Source of the DNA: Atkinsonella hypoxylon
Taxonomy: Eukaryota; Ascomycota; Sordariomycetes; Hypocreales; Clavicipitaceae
Length of the DNA stretch: 64,000 nucleotides
NCBI GenBank assembly: GCA_000729835.1
Contig: JFHB01000048.1
Location: 1-64,000 of the forward strand
Direction of reading: 5' to 3'
The position numbers and the translations under genes are program-made. Below the pieces are notes generated by a model that searched no databases, was not told where the DNA came from, and saw only the letters and a program-made list of their open reading frames with translations. Below are positions 1 to 11,285 of the stretch, in pieces; positions within the stretch are counted from its first letter, which is position 1; each line of letters opens with the position of its first letter.

Positions 1-285
1 CGTGTCAATCCTCGTTCCAACGACAAGCACGTCATTCTGGGCGTTATCGGCTGGAAGCCCCGCGACTTCGCCAACCAAATGAACCTGTCGCTCTCCAACG
101 GTTGGGGCATCGTCCGAACCATTGCCGACATGTGTCTCAAGCGCGAGGAGGGCAAGTTTGTCCTCGTCAAGGACCCTAATAAGTCTATCTTGCGCCTGTA
201 CGAAGTCCCTACCGGCAGCTTTGAAGACGAGTATGAGCAGGAGGGCGAGCAGGAAGGCGAGGAGGACGGCGAGGACAACGAGTAA
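1..285 (+). CDS. eIF3d: Translation initiation factor eIF3 subunit d (3' end only)
   Basis: The window opens inside this gene in frame 1 and reads to a TAA at 283-285, giving the last 94 residues. eIF3d is a subunit of the eIF3 complex that recruits the 40S ribosome to mRNA in the cytosol and contributes a cap-binding activity. The visible part matches the eIF3d C terminus: HVILG, then a segment ending in W-K-P-R-D-F-A, the N-L-S-x-x-N-x-W-G-I-V-R block, [16 protein letters not shown], and a strongly acidic Glu/Asp tail with E-Q-E-G-E repeats. No intron is seen in this part. The upstream portion, including the start, lies outside the window. The acidic tail is normal for the family. Identification is by family recognition only. 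Confidence 0.9.
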   Translation, partial: RVNPRSNDKHVILGVIGWKPRDFANQMNLSLSNGWGIVRTIADMCLKREEGKFVLVKDPNKSILRLYEVPTGSFEDEYEQEGEQEGEEDGEDNE

Positions 286-1178
286 ACATGATGATGACAC
301 GACTCTTATTCAATGTCTCTTTTTATGATCCTTTGTTGTGCTATGCTATCGGGCATTTGGTATCCGGATGCTGCATTCCATCAGAATGACGGATGAAGGA
401 TATAGAACAATGAACGACAGGAGCAAGATGGGCATGAACTTCGTTTCGCGCCAAAAAGTTGCATGTTGCGTGTATACAGGTTCCGATGCGTTTGCTATAC
501 AGGCAAGAGGAAGAGAATTGCCGGGTTTATATTTTCGTGTTTCAAAGGTGCTGGGCCTCCTCTAGCCACTGCTCATTTGGGCATGCCAGTGATGAACTCA
601 GTCTGCAGGACACGCTTGGAAACCACCAAGCTGGTAAGGGTGCCGTAGTAATTGAGCCGTCTAGCGTTCCGTCTACCGCGTGGTCCGAGGCTGGATTGGC
701 TATTTAGCTAGCACATTGCAAAACATGACAAATTCATCTACTACGCCAGACAATGCAATAAGAAGCATGCAATTCAAGATGACTGTCTCTGCTAAACGCT
801 CTTAGTTTCAAGATGAAAAGCGGGAAGTTACGCCGCTTCCTGGGCACCGCTTTCTGATTTATATATCCCAAGCCATTCATGTAACAGACCGGTATGGTCC
901 CTTAGACGTAATAGTCAGCCATTGTTTATAGCTAACCTTGATTGCATGACTGCATCCTTTAAACTTGTAGGGCCCATCACGATCAGAGTGACGGGCAAAC
1001 GGTTTTTTTTTTTAACATGACATGGCCGTCACTGTGCTTGAAGACAAACCCGTGTGCTATTAAAGACGGACGCTCAACGTTTTTTTTTTCCAAAGGCAAC
1101 CTATTTCCATCTCGGCGATGATTTTGCTCCAAGCATTGTTCGTTTGGTGCCCTGGCTCATGAGTCGCGAGATGACGAG
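286..1178. other. Intergenic, convergent 3' ends
   Basis: This spacer separates two converging genes, eIF3d from the left and the Cys-cluster protein from the right. It holds the 3' UTRs and short T-runs near 1003 and 1080. No coding frame with family resemblance or codon regularity is seen. Confidence 0.5.
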
Positions 1179-1928
1179 CTAGCTTGAGGGAATTGGTGTG
1201 CATCTCCCTGGCTTCTCGTAGACCTGCCAGGTCGTCTGGTAATGAATGGGCGTCAAGAGATGTTGGAGAAGATTTGATTCCTCTTGCCTGTCCAAGTCAA
1301 TAGGTGACGCCGGCCCCTTTTGCGCTTCGCCAGGACGAGCAGTGGAATGGCGCTCTTCTCCTGGGAAATCATACACTTTCATGCAAGCCGTGGGCCCCGA
1401 GACCGGCATCGAAGCAAGTATGCTCGCAGCAATCGCGTCTTCAGCACTTTGAGCATGGCGAACATGATGGTCTTGGTCCCCTGTGCTTTTGCCGCCATGA
1501 CACCAGGTCCACGAACCAGGCGTTTGCGTCGCCTTATCACGGCGTAGCTCAATGCGAGACGCCCAAGTGAGCGGATACCTCGAAGTGTTCTGCGCGACAC
1601 CCTTCGCGCCTCTGTTCTTTCCAATTGCTCCCTCGATGCCCCTTTTTTTCCCTCTCGGCCGCTTGGCTTCTTTTTTGACGACACGCCTCGTCTGGACGGC
1701 ACTTTTCTCCCAGACAGCGGCCTCGTGGTCCAGCTTGTGGTTGCTGTTTCCCTGCAGGGCCCCAGATCGGCTGCAGGAGCAGCAGATGGAGAGTCCGCAC
1801 CTGAGGCACTTCTGCACCACGCCACGGCTTTGCTTGTCGCAGAAGTCACAGAGGGCGCTGCCTATGCAGAGTGCTTCCCATCCCTCATGGACTCTTATGT
1901 GGAGGCCTTGTTCTCGGTAGTCTGTCAT
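1179..1928 (-). CDS. Conserved fungal Cys-cluster (zinc-binding-like) protein
   Basis: A 249-residue single-exon frame starts at an ATG (1928-1926) and ends at TAG. The N terminus holds a compact cysteine cluster: C27-x2-C30, C41-x2-C44, C49-x2-C52, followed by a His near residue 64. This looks like a treble-clef or RING-like zinc site, a pattern I recognise from small uncharacterised Sordariomycete proteins. After residue 80 the chain becomes very basic (R-R-V-V-K-K-E-A-K-R, then repeated K/R/G) and probably disordered; I see no catalytic motif, signal peptide or membrane segment. The function is unknown; nucleic-acid or protein binding by the zinc cluster is a guess. The basic half could contain an unrecognised intron, but the frame is open throughout. 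Confidence 0.6.
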   Translation of the reverse strand: MTDYREQGLHIRVHEGWEALCIGSALCDFCDKQSRGVVQKCLRCGLSICCSCSRSGALQGNSNHKLDHEAAVWEKSAVQTRRVVKKEAKRPRGKKRGIEGAIGKNRGAKGVAQNTSRYPLTWASRIELRRDKATQTPGSWTWCHGGKSTGDQDHHVRHAQSAEDAIAASILASMPVSGPTACMKVYDFPGEERHSTARPGEAQKGPASPIDLDRQEESNLLQHLLTPIHYQTTWQVYEKPGRCTPIPSS

Positions 1929-2556
1929 GGTGAGCTCGGGCTTGCGAACGAGGTGCGTTCTTGTGTAGGATGTGCTTGGCGTGGGATGAAGGCGGTATTG
2001 AAGGAGTTTGTTTTGCTTCTTGTGCGTCTTCGAAACGAGCTTGTTGGTATACCTGAAGAAGTTGAACGTATTGTTATGGAGATTTATATTTGGTCACGGC
2101 AGGAGTTGAAGGGTAAACAGCGAAGAGAGTGATTGAATGAATGGAAGAACTTCAACTCGTGATTCACAATAGGCATGATGGTGAATGGAAGCATGGTCCC
2201 GTGCCATGTGCTTGTGTTGAGATTCATCAGTTTGACCGCTGCTCAGCGAACTTGGGATGAAACTAGAGTCTGTTCAATAGCAGACTTGATCTTCACTTTG
2301 GTGTTCTGAAAATAAAATGTGTCTAGTGGCAGGCCTACAGTAAGCTCTATTGTTATACTCCAAGCCACTAAACCAAAGGTCCCTGTCATGCCGAGAAAAA
2401 TTACCCGCTGTCTTGAACCCTTCACGGGATAGTCTGTCAACTTGGCGCTAAAGGGGCTGATGGTCCTGAAGGGCTGTGCATCATAGATCATTAGACGGAC
2501 TCTCACTAACACCTTTACTCTCCCGTTCCTCGAGGCATGAGGGAAACGTATCTAGA
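1929..2556. other. Intergenic, nothing recognised
   Basis: This is the promoter side of the Cys-cluster gene and the 3' side of the phosphotransferase gene. Short open frames occur (for example 2243-2512 minus) but lack family resemblance and a convincing start context. Confidence 0.4.
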
Positions 2557-4161
2557 TTAATGCAAACACACGGCTGGACGATGAGTAAAGACTTCCTTCA
2601 GTCTCTCCAAATACCTGTTTCGATCCTGCAGTTTCCGGTCAATGATGTCAGAAATATCGCGTCGCCACAGTCGGGCAAAGAAGTTATAGTCGGCTTTGTT
2701 TAGTTCTTCGGCGGTGAATGAGAAGTAGTCAGGCAATACACGGTCGTAGAATATTGTCGTAAAAGCTATCGGATCCCTTACCGCTAGCGTGACCCAAAAC
2801 GCCCCGTTGGTCCATGCTTGCTGCATAATTGATGAGAGGGGCTCTGCGTCTTTTCTGTGATTCTGAAGCTGCTCCTCCCTTCTTAGATGCTCGAGGAACC
2901 CAGCATGTTTCGGCGCAAATTCGTCAGGTTCAATCTCGTCGATTAATCTCCCGCCAAGCCAGTACGGCGGCTGTACAAACTCGATAGGCAACGAGCAGGC
3001 AAATTCTAGATCAATAATGCAGGTAATATTCCAGTCCTCGTTGACAAAGATGTTACTTCGATGAAGATCAGTCAAAGCAAACACAAAAGGGCCGTTGTCA
3101 AGGTCTTTCCGGAATAGTTGCGGGAATACAGTTTTCGCGGCAGCCAGACTAGTCATCTGGTAGCATGCATCGTCACGACCGGCTATAGCGTTTGGCTGGT
3201 AGAGCAGCCGGTTGTCGAAAGCTGCCAAATGAGAAAGGACGAAGTCGTTGACACTAGAGAAGGTTGTGCGTCTAGAAGTATCAAGGGGGATACCTTCGTT
3301 CTCATGCATAGTGAACTGGACGCTCAGAGGACGATTGTCTAAATGCAAATATCCTTTGCCGTCTAGTCGGAATGTGCCGATACGGGGAAGGCTGACGCTT
3401 GCCAGCGAGAGCATTATCCTAGCGAGGTCTCGCTGTAGATTATTTTGGAGACGGACGTCGTTGCACTTTTCATCCCAGGACTCGGAAAGCATCTCGCCAG
3501 AAGTAATCGTTTCGATGAGCAGGTACGGGATATCAAGGTCGGCGAAGTGGCTAGGGTGGTGGCACACGTATCGCGAGGGCTGTCGGAAGCCAAACACAGC
3601 TAGAAAATAGCTTCGAGCTTGCCAGAACCAGCGCGACCACCAGGGAAGGAGGTCGAGATTCGTAAACTATAGACGGGGCATAAACTGTTGGAAGCTGAGT
3701 ATTTGCAAGTCAAGGCACTTACTCTTTGATTAGTTGACAGGCCAAAGCCGTAAAGGTTTGGTATAGGAACGGAAGGGCAGTTCTGTTGGAGCCAAACGTA
3801 TGTTGCAGCCTCGCAGTTGACCTTCTCATCGGAGTTGCCGGGTTCTGTTGCTTCTCCAACGCGGTAAGGCAGAGGAAAACGAAGGAAAACGAACTGAGGG
3901 ACTTTTGGCTTCACAGACCGGTCGACGTCAACTCGGATGGGTATGCAAAGATTGAATGACCCATGGCGCCAGTATTCTTGTGAAGAAATACTGATCTCGA
4001 TTGATTTAGTGCCAAAGGTGATGTGCTACGACAGCAGCTAGAAGAGGACGGTGGCTCTCGATTCGCTTGTAGAATTCTTCTCTCTGCTGCGGATACGCCA
4101 AAGCATGAAGAACATTGCTACTCTTGGCCGTTGCGGCAGACAGGAGATGAACGGTCGTCAT
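2557..4161 (-). CDS. Aminoglycoside-phosphotransferase-like kinase, with a one-base frame break
   Basis: This is a fungal APH/choline-kinase-fold protein. The ATG at 4161-4159 opens a frame reading M-T-T-V-H-L-L and on to V-A-H-H-L near 4018. There the frame must shift by one base (a TTT run, 4013-4016) to continue into the typical Y-W-R-H-G-S-F-N-L-C-I-P-I segment, R-F-P-L-P, P-G-N-x-D-E-K and C-E-A-A-T-Y-V-W-L-Q. A 56-nt intron (3722-3667, GTAAGT...CTATAG) then leads to W-W-S-R-W-F-W and the catalytic region L-T-D-L-H-R-S-N-I-F-V and I-I-D-L-E-F-A, the catalytic loop and metal-binding Asp of the family. The substrate of this fungal expansion is unknown. With intact active-site residues, the frame break is either a sequence error or a recent inactivation. 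Exons: 4161-3723 (with break) and 3666-2557. Confidence 0.7.
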
Positions 4162-6147
4162 GGCGGATTTGCGCAAGAAGAGGGTTTCGAGTTTACGAGT
4201 TTCAACTAAAGTGACGAAAGTGGGGCGGGGCACGAGTATGGCTGTCAATAATATAGAGAGAGAGAGAGAGAGATATATATATATACGGAGTACATGTAGT
4301 TAAAATTTGCAACAGACACGGATTGGGATTTATTTCTCGGGAAGGCACTGGGATTCTTGTACGAGGGCAGCAAACTGCCCATTTAGCTACAAGTATGCCA
4401 CGCCAATCACCGAGATGGAACAAAATTTAAACAGGAGGATTCCAATCATGCACTTAGAATGAGTCTTAAATTAGGGGCAGCCCATAGCTAGGCAACCCTG
4501 GCTCACGCTTTTTTCCACGGAAGAAGCGCAACTACTTTATGGCTGCCGTGTAGAGTGGCTTGACAAAGAACTCTGCAAAGAAGTCTTCTCTTCCGCACTT
4601 AACAGGCGTAGACCAATCATTTATTGAACATAGGGATAGGATGTGGTATTCGTTCGACTGAGCAGGTAGGTCAACATTCAACAATTCTTGAACATGATGA
4701 CTTTCACCAAGTGATGCCTGCAACCTCCGCTTCAAGCCGCCTTACGGTCCGCGGGATTCTCGTCTGCCTTCGCACCAACTACCCAAACTCAAACATCAAA
4801 TGTTCTCGCCAGAAGAAAGCGCCCCGTGTTGATATGCTATGGTAAACGATTCTGGCCTAACAAAGGGTGGCCATGAAAGCTCTTGTCATTGCACTTGGAT
4901 GCAGACGGATCAGAATACCCCACAAATCCATCTTGCCGACTGCAGACGTCTAGAGCTCTGCAATACGATTGCAAATAGTTGGCATGGATTGACATGTATT
5001 AGGAGTAATAATAATAATAATAAAGGCAAGACGGGAGGGGAGGTAGAAGTGAGGTTTTGCGTCGAATGCTACTCGCTCTACCGTGATTTCGTTAGGCTGA
5101 GTCATTGAGATTTCATCTCGGACGGTGGCAGGTACTTCAGGCTATAAGAGAGAGGCTTCGTTCTCGATGTCGGCTGTTGTTTGTTGAAACCTGTTTCAAA
5201 ACTGCCTGTCCGGCATAGCCTAAAGGTGCCAGGTTCAGCACGTCCTAGAAGTCCCGCACATCTCAGTGTTACGATAGTATCATACGGCAGGATAGCGTAT
5301 GGCATTTGGTGTGGCAAGCGGACGTAATCGAGAAATCAGCCTCCAAAACGAAAAAGAAAAAAAAAAAAAAAAAAAACGTAGCGTAGCGTCTAGCATGCTG
5401 CGCCCCCAGGAGTGACTGCTACGATGGCCGTTGCCAGTATCCCAGTCGGCTCCCCTGCTCTAAGCCATCCGAGCCTCTAAAAGTGGATAAAAGCGGAGTA
5501 AAAATGGACATCCACCCGGATAGCAATTTTCAGTCTGGGCTGCAAGCTGGGGTATTCCTGGCCAGCAGGCGGCCTATCAGCCACCGAGCGCACCAGCACT
5601 GCCGCAGCCACCATGAGCCACTGGATCCATCCACCCCATCATCTTCGGTACTCCTCCGTAACCAGGCCCTTGCTCGCTGCACAGCGACACTGTACCTAAA
5701 ACCTGGTCGAACACCGCCTTGCCCGAGGTGCCGAGGAATTCGCTACGAGGCACCTGGTATGCGGTCTGGTACCTCTCTGCGCTGACGTATTCGTCCTTGT
5801 TGGCCAGAACTCGCTCAGGCCGTCGCTGTCCGCCTCCAGTTACAGCCCTCCCGTTTGTGTGTGTCGCAGGCGTTTTCCCACCGGCTCCGCTGTTTTCCTC
5901 TTTGAATCAGGGATAGCCCGCGGAGTACGGAATAATACGTCCACTTCGCCCCCCCTCCCCCCCCCCCCCAAAGCTTTATTTCTTCCGCAACTCTTGCATG
6001 TCGTTTCCCCCCCCTTCCTCTTCATACTACTGCTGACCCTCTGTCATCGCCATTTCGCCGCGTCCGCTTCGCATTGCTTTGCTTTGCGCCGTCCCAGACC
6101 TGTTCCTCACCAGCGAATATATCAATCATATCAAATAGCTTCATACA
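4162..6147. other. Long intergenic spacer with low-complexity DNA
   Basis: Almost 2 kb lie between the divergently transcribed phosphotransferase and CYSTM genes. I see no gene here. The spacer holds a GA/AT microsatellite (4253-4285), a TACGGAGTAC word (4284-4293), a TAA microsatellite (about 5007-5024), a long poly-A run (about 5356-5376) and a C-run (about 5951-5969). The last 600 bases are pyrimidine-rich, as expected for the promoter and 5' UTR of a highly expressed stress gene. Confidence 0.5.
4253..4285. repeat. (GA)n/(AT)n microsatellite
   Basis: Perfect dinucleotide runs, GA followed directly by AT, sit just upstream of the phosphotransferase start. Confidence 0.9.
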
Positions 6148-6736
6148 ATGTCTAGCCAGGACTACTACCATGGTCAGCAGGGCGGCTACCCTCAGCAACC
6201 ACAGCCCGTAAGCCCGAGCTTTCCACTTTCGCGCACATTCCACTTCGAACGCTGCATGCAAAATCTCCTTCTCCTCACGGCGGCAAGCTGACACGTCGTT
6301 GTACAGAGCTATGGTCCTCCCCAGGGACAGTACGGACCTCCTCAAGGCCAATACTATGGTCCGCCCCAAGGCCAGCAGCCTATGCAGTACCAGCAGCCTC
6401 CGCCCCAGGACACTCGCGGTAAGAAGGGTGGTAGCAACAACTGCTTGATGGCCTGTCTCGCTGCTCTCTGCTGTTGCTGTGCTGTCGAAGAAGGTTGCGA
6501 GTGCTGGTAGGTTGCTCCTCTCACTTTTCACGCTGCGAGTTCTCCCAAGATAAGCCCAGAAATTACACGTCATGCGTCGCGCTCTGCATGCCAAGAGGCG
6601 GTCTCGTTGGCTGTATTCTGCAGAACGAAGACATTTCGCCGCAACCACATCGACCCTTGCCGCTGTCTACACCTGGAATGAGTTTTCCGAGCTAACGTAT
6701 TCAATTAGCATCGACTGCTGCGAATGTCTGCTGTAA
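6148..6736 (+). CDS. CYSTM-type cysteine-rich tail-anchored stress protein
   Basis: Three exons (6148-6207, 6307-6506, 6709-6736) encode about 95 residues. The N-terminal two thirds are Gln/Pro/Gly/Tyr-rich with repeats of Y-G-P-P-Q-G-Q. The C terminus is a hydrophobic Cys-rich segment, C-L-M-A-C-L-A-A-L-C-C-C-C, followed by further Cys residues (G-C-E-C-C-I-D-C-C-E-C-L-L). This is the CYSTM (cysteine-rich transmembrane module) architecture known from small eukaryotic stress-tolerance proteins, which are thought to sit in membranes through the Cys-rich helix. Donors are GTAAGC and GTAGGT, acceptors TACAG and ATTAG; the last exon is only 28 nt and was chosen because it continues the Cys-rich tail to a TAA. 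A large antisense frame (6022-6648) is a shadow of this composition. The precise function is unknown. Confidence 0.75.
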
Positions 6737-7689
6737 TCGCCTACAACCACCTTCAGATACCCCCGTCATTTCAGCTTCACAAACTCAGCAGGGGCTAGAA
6801 AACAGTCCTTAGACTCGGCCCTCCCACCCCGTCCAATATTCGCCAAATCCCGTCGACATGATGGCCCCCTTGAACATACGTACGAGTCTCTGGAGATAAT
6901 TCAGAATCAAAGGCCATTCTTTTCTGATACTCAACACCATATATCCCCTCTCTTGGATCTTCCGAAAAAAAAAAAAACACCCACTACATGCGCTCCAGCT
7001 ATTCCTCAGTCCCACATCAGCTGGAAATCAAGAGTCGCATATCAGTCAGGCGTTTCCCTTTGTGTCTGCTTTTTTTTTTCCTTTCGCAAGCTCAGGCTGT
7101 GTCGGTTCTGGAATGGGCTATGAAATCGCTTCGAGGCACTTGTTTCTTCTAGGATTAGGCTTTGGCATTTGGCAGCAGAAGGTGATACTTTTTTTTTCAT
7201 CAATAGTACTTTGTTTCTGGTGCTCGTTGAGTTGTAATGGATTGTTTAATGGCGTCTTGGGTGCTTCCCCATGACGCTGTTTCAGCTTTGGTGTCTGAAT
7301 GTGTATCATTATCGTGCAAAGAATAATGTGGCACGAGGTACATTAGTATGGAATAGAGATGCCTGGACACCTAATTCCACCTATCTGGCACGTTTACCTT
7401 AGTTCCTGGAAAACCGTCTATGGCTTTGTAATAACCTAGCCCAAGAAAATTGGCAATCACCGGTACAATGTAACCAAAAAAAAAAAAAAAAAAGTAACAT
7501 CACGGGAGGCTTCGAACTGCATGGGTCATGTATGCCCATTCCACGCCAGGCAGGCTCACGTTCAAGACGGTGCGAAGATGAATGACTACCAAAATTTCTT
7601 TATTGTGTAGACTCCTCAAAGCAGCCCGATGCCAAACAGTTTCTTTTCATTGACCTTACAAATTTTGCAATAGACGAAGCTTGTGTACC
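6737..7689. other. Intergenic, convergent 3' ends
   Basis: The region contains the 3' UTR of the CYSTM gene and of ABP1, with A/T homopolymers at about 6964-6977, 7070-7080, 7190-7198 and 7477-7494. No gene is supported. Confidence 0.45.
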
Positions 7690-10218
7690 TTAAGAATCCA
7701 GCTGCACGTAGTTGGACGGGAAGAGACCCGCTTGGCCGTTAAAATGGCCAAACCACCAGTCTTCATCCGGAAATTCAAGGTTCGTGATTTTGGCATCTTC
7801 GGGGAATGACAGTTCTGCAATGATTCTACTTGTTAGTAACTTGGCTTTTTGGCATGATAACTTGACCACTTCAAATATCCTGCCTTGACTTACCATTGTC
7901 TTCGGCAGCTTCGTAGTCATACAGAGCCGTGGCAGTTGGTCCGGCTGCTGCCGGTGCCGGTATAGGAGCACTCGGCACGCTTCGAGCTGCAGGCTCGGGG
8001 GCTGATGGTGCTGGTGCCGTCGCAGATTGCTCTTCCTCAACTAGTTCTACGTAGTTGCTGGGGAAGAGACCACTCTCGCCCAGATGATTCGTTCCCATCC
8101 ACCAGTCTTCATCTACCATGTCAATGTTGGTGATGTATTGACCCTCAACCAGATCAATCTCATTACCCTCCGCCTTTTCATAGTCGTACATGACCACAGC
8201 CCGGTGTCCACCTGCCGCAGGATGTTCAGAGGCATCATGTTGAGGCTCATGTTCTGGTTCTGGTTCTGGTTCCGAAGCTTTAGTGGGGGCGGAAACGGGA
8301 CCTGGCGCTGGTGGCTCTGGCTCTTGGACCGGCAAGGGAGGTGGCAAAGTTCGTCGTACTGGCTCGGCTTCAGGAGCACGGGACACAGGAGCGGCTACGC
8401 GTATCGGCGAAGGTTCTCGCTGCGAGGCATCCGTTCTGTAAGCGGCAGGGTCTGTCTCTTCTCTATCCTCCACCTCAGCTGGGGAGGATCTGCTCGGAAG
8501 GCCAGGGAGAGCAAAACCACCTGATGGGCGAGAGCTGTCGGGAACAGGCGGCGGAGGAGCCGAAACATCTTCGTTATGTTTTGGTGCGGACGTTGACGGA
8601 GCCGAGCCAATAAAGGATGCATCCTTGAACCGATCTCGAAGAGCAGACACTCCGCCAGCTTTGTCATCAGTTTCTTCTAGGACTCCTCGCGGAGCGTCAC
8701 CAGTATTCTGCTGAGACTGAGCATCTGCTGGAGCATCTCGTGAATAGCCAGGAGCTTGCACTGGTGCCCATGATTTCCCAGAATAGCCGCTCTTCCAACC
8801 TTCTCCGCTTGTCTGGGCTGCGACCGGCGTAGCAGTACCAGAGTACGGGCCATGTCCAGCATCTGAGCCACCTCTCTCACGAGCTTTCTTCTCAGCCCAG
8901 AGTTGTGCCGGGGTCTTGCCTGCTTGATCAGCGAAAGTGCGACTGGCAGTACCAACAGGAGGAACTGCGGGTATGGCTGGGCCGCCAAATCCCAATCCGC
9001 TGGGCGTTGGAGCCTTTGTGCCAGTAAACGTCGAGGCCCCTCCGAATTTGTTGCCGACTTTGGGCTTCGGCATAGAGGTAATCCGCTCTGAATGGGCTGT
9101 TTGAGAAAAAGCGGCAGCCCTCTCAGCGAGAGGTCTAGACTCTGTAGTATCACCCTCCTCTCTCGTGCCAGCTGGCTTCTGAGCTCTAGCCTTAATCGCG
9201 GCAATGTCAACTTTTCCCACGGGCTCGTACGCTCCTTTGACAGGTGCGGGCCTTTCATCGCCTTTATTCTGTGCAGCTGCTCGAATTGCAGCAATATCAA
9301 CCTTGCCAACTGGTTGGTAACCGCCTCGTACTATGTCAGTCGCTCCATCAGCTTCGCGGTTTCCCGCGTCAAATCTGGAGGGCTCTGGTTTTTGCTTTGT
9401 AAGCTCTGCCATGTTGACTTTCGTAGGCTTATATGCGGATTCCACCTTCTCGATCTGGGTTCGGGTAACTGGCGGGGCATCAGCACCCCATCCATCGTTG
9501 TCCACTGTCTCATCTCGGCGAGATCGTGCAGCAATGAGAGGATCGACTGCTCTTCCAGCGCTGGAGGAGGTAGGAGTAAACACAGGCTTAGACTTGACAG
9601 GAGGAGGGGCTGCGCGAGTCACATCTCCGAATTCGCCAGCAGAATATTTAGGGCCAGATGCATCAGCTACTTTTTGCATAATTGCTTCAGGCTCGAGATC
9701 GCTGTCGGAGCGGGCGGTAATTTGAACGTGATATCCGTGCAGAACTTTGGCTACGGCAGCCGTGTGACTCGTGAAATATCCTTTGGTGCGTTCAGGAACA
9801 CCACCACCACACCATGCAATGAGGATATTCTTCGGCAGGGCAGTATTGGGATCCTTGACTTTGACGAATGCGAATTGAATTCGTCCCTCGTTGAAATCTT
9901 CAATCAAGTCGGCCAGTTCACCGTCTGCATATGTCCTCAGCGTCAGTGCTTATTTGAAAAAAAAAAGAAGAAGAAGAAGAAGAAGAAGCAACGTGAGTGA
10001 GTCTGCAACTCGCTCGGCGTACCTCCAGTACTCTCGACCTTTAGGATACTTTCTTTGGAGCCGCTATTTTGGAAAGCGTTCATCAAGGGAGCCTGTACTG
10101 AAAACAGCGCCCATTGCGCGTGCGTAGCCGAGCCAGAGGACGGCGACGGACCATTGATGACCGCGTTGTAGCTGCTTTTTATAGACGGTCCATTGATAGA
10201 CAAGTTTAACGATGCCAT
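7690..10218 (-). CDS. ABP1: Actin-binding protein Abp1 (ADF-H, two SH3 domains)
   Basis: Three exons (10218-10023, 9924-7894, 7814-7690) encode about 783 residues. Abp1 binds F-actin at endocytic patches and links Arp2/3, synaptojanin and kinases through its SH3 domains. The N-terminal ADF-homology domain (about 1-135) begins M-A-S-L-N-L-S and contains A-Q-W-A-L-F-S-V and F-N-E-G-R-I-Q-F-A-F-V-K-V. The middle is a long disordered region rich in Pro, Ser and Ala with repeated G-x-Y-x-P-V-G-K-V-D-I-A-A-I units near residues 270-310. SH3-1 (about 639-693) and SH3-2 (about 729-783) show A-L-Y-D-Y-E, D-E-D-W-W and G-L-F-P-S-N-Y-V. Intron 1 (98 nt) completes Gly-Asp-Gly-Glu-Leu-Ala-Asp, and intron 2 (79 nt) lies inside SH3-2. 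A 302-residue frame on the other strand (9092-10000) is a shadow. Confidence 0.93.
9961..9989 (-). repeat. Polypyrimidine (TTC)n tract in ABP1 intron 1
   Basis: On the transcribed strand the intron carries (TTC)n followed by T-rich sequence, about 35 nt before the acceptor. It probably forms the polypyrimidine tract, expanded as a microsatellite. Confidence 0.7.
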
Positions 10219-11285
10219 GATGTCGAACTACGGCCGAGGCAGACGCCGCGTATAGAGTTGTTCGAAAGGGTGACGAGAGACAATGACGTTGCTGAAGATG
10301 GCTACCTAGACTCAGCTCTTGGCTGATCTGAGTGCGGGGGACAGTTCGGGTCGGGCCAATATCTGCGAGAAGGCTTGCCAGGACGAAGAGGAAGGAGACG
10401 GCAACGATAAGTAATTGAGGCGGTCCCGTATGAGATTTTTCTGCCGGACAAGTAGGCCGTGGAAGGTGAGGAGAGGGATTCGAACGGAGCTTCGTGAGAC
10501 AAAGGTTATGACTTGGAAAGTTGAGCTCGGGGTTAGCGACCTTGACGCTGCTGGTGCTTGGCTTGTCAGGCGGGGCGGGGCGGGGCGGGGCAGGGCAGGG
10601 CAGCGCGAACAAATGGGCGCCCAGCTTCCCTGCTCTGGGACCTGAACAAAAGAACAACCCCAATCTGCTGACGCACGCTTTTTGTATGGCTGTGAGCAGG
10701 ATGATTCAGGGGCTTCGCCCAGCGCTTCCGTGGGAGGTGTAGGCCTCCGAGAAGAAACTTGAGACTATTGTATCGTGTTGTCACACCAGGCCGAACCCTG
10801 GGGGACAGTGCGCACCTAGGTACTTCAATTTGGGATGAAATTAGCCCGTGATAGAAGTACTAGCGATCCAGCCTTACACAAATCGCGACATCACGCTTAT
10901 CTCAACTGAGCCTTATCTTAACGTCTGGTGCTTTTTTAGTGTTTCGCCTGCTTGCAGAGTCCTCCCACTACTCCTGCAAGCCCTAACAGCTGTGGAATAG
11001 AGCGCTTTTCTTCCGATTGTCATAGTTGTATTGGATCTTTACTAGTAAATTCTGCTAGCGTGTTGGTTTGTGCCCGCCCCTCCTTTGACAGCTCATCAAT
11101 CTCTGCGTTCCCGGGGCTCGAGTCTTTCCACGCCCAAAAATTGCCCCGCCAAATTGAGTCTTCAAGACTGTTTGTCTGCTTTCCCTCGCATCGCAGTCTC
11201 AACCCCCTCGTAACCTCTCCGCTATCTCGCCGGACTTGAGTGCTCACTTCTGCATCGGGCATTTTGTCATATTGCAGCTGTCATC
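10219..11285. other. Divergent promoter region ABP1 / GRX
   Basis: About 1.07 kb separate the two divergent starts. The spacer contains a CGGGG pentamer array (10571-10600) and pyrimidine-rich sequence before the glutaredoxin ATG. No gene is seen. Confidence 0.5.
10571..10600. repeat. CGGGG/CAGGG pentamer repeat
   Basis: Four CGGGG units (10571-10590) are followed by two CAGGG units. The array is G-rich on the plus strand and could form quadruplex DNA. It sits in the divergent ABP1/GRX promoter. Confidence 0.85.

Noticed and set aside
6022..6648. 208-residue minus-strand frame over the CYSTM gene
   Set aside because: The plus-strand gene has splice sites and the family's Cys-rich tail; the antisense frame has neither motif nor start context.
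7495..7575. tRNA-like TTCGAA with flanking complementary bases on the minus strand
   Set aside because: No acceptor stem, D arm or anticodon stem could be folded around it.
9092..10000. 302-residue open frame on the plus strand
   Set aside because: It lies entirely opposite the ABP1 coding exon, ends in poly-Lys from the microsatellite, and has no family resemblance; a shadow of biased codon use.
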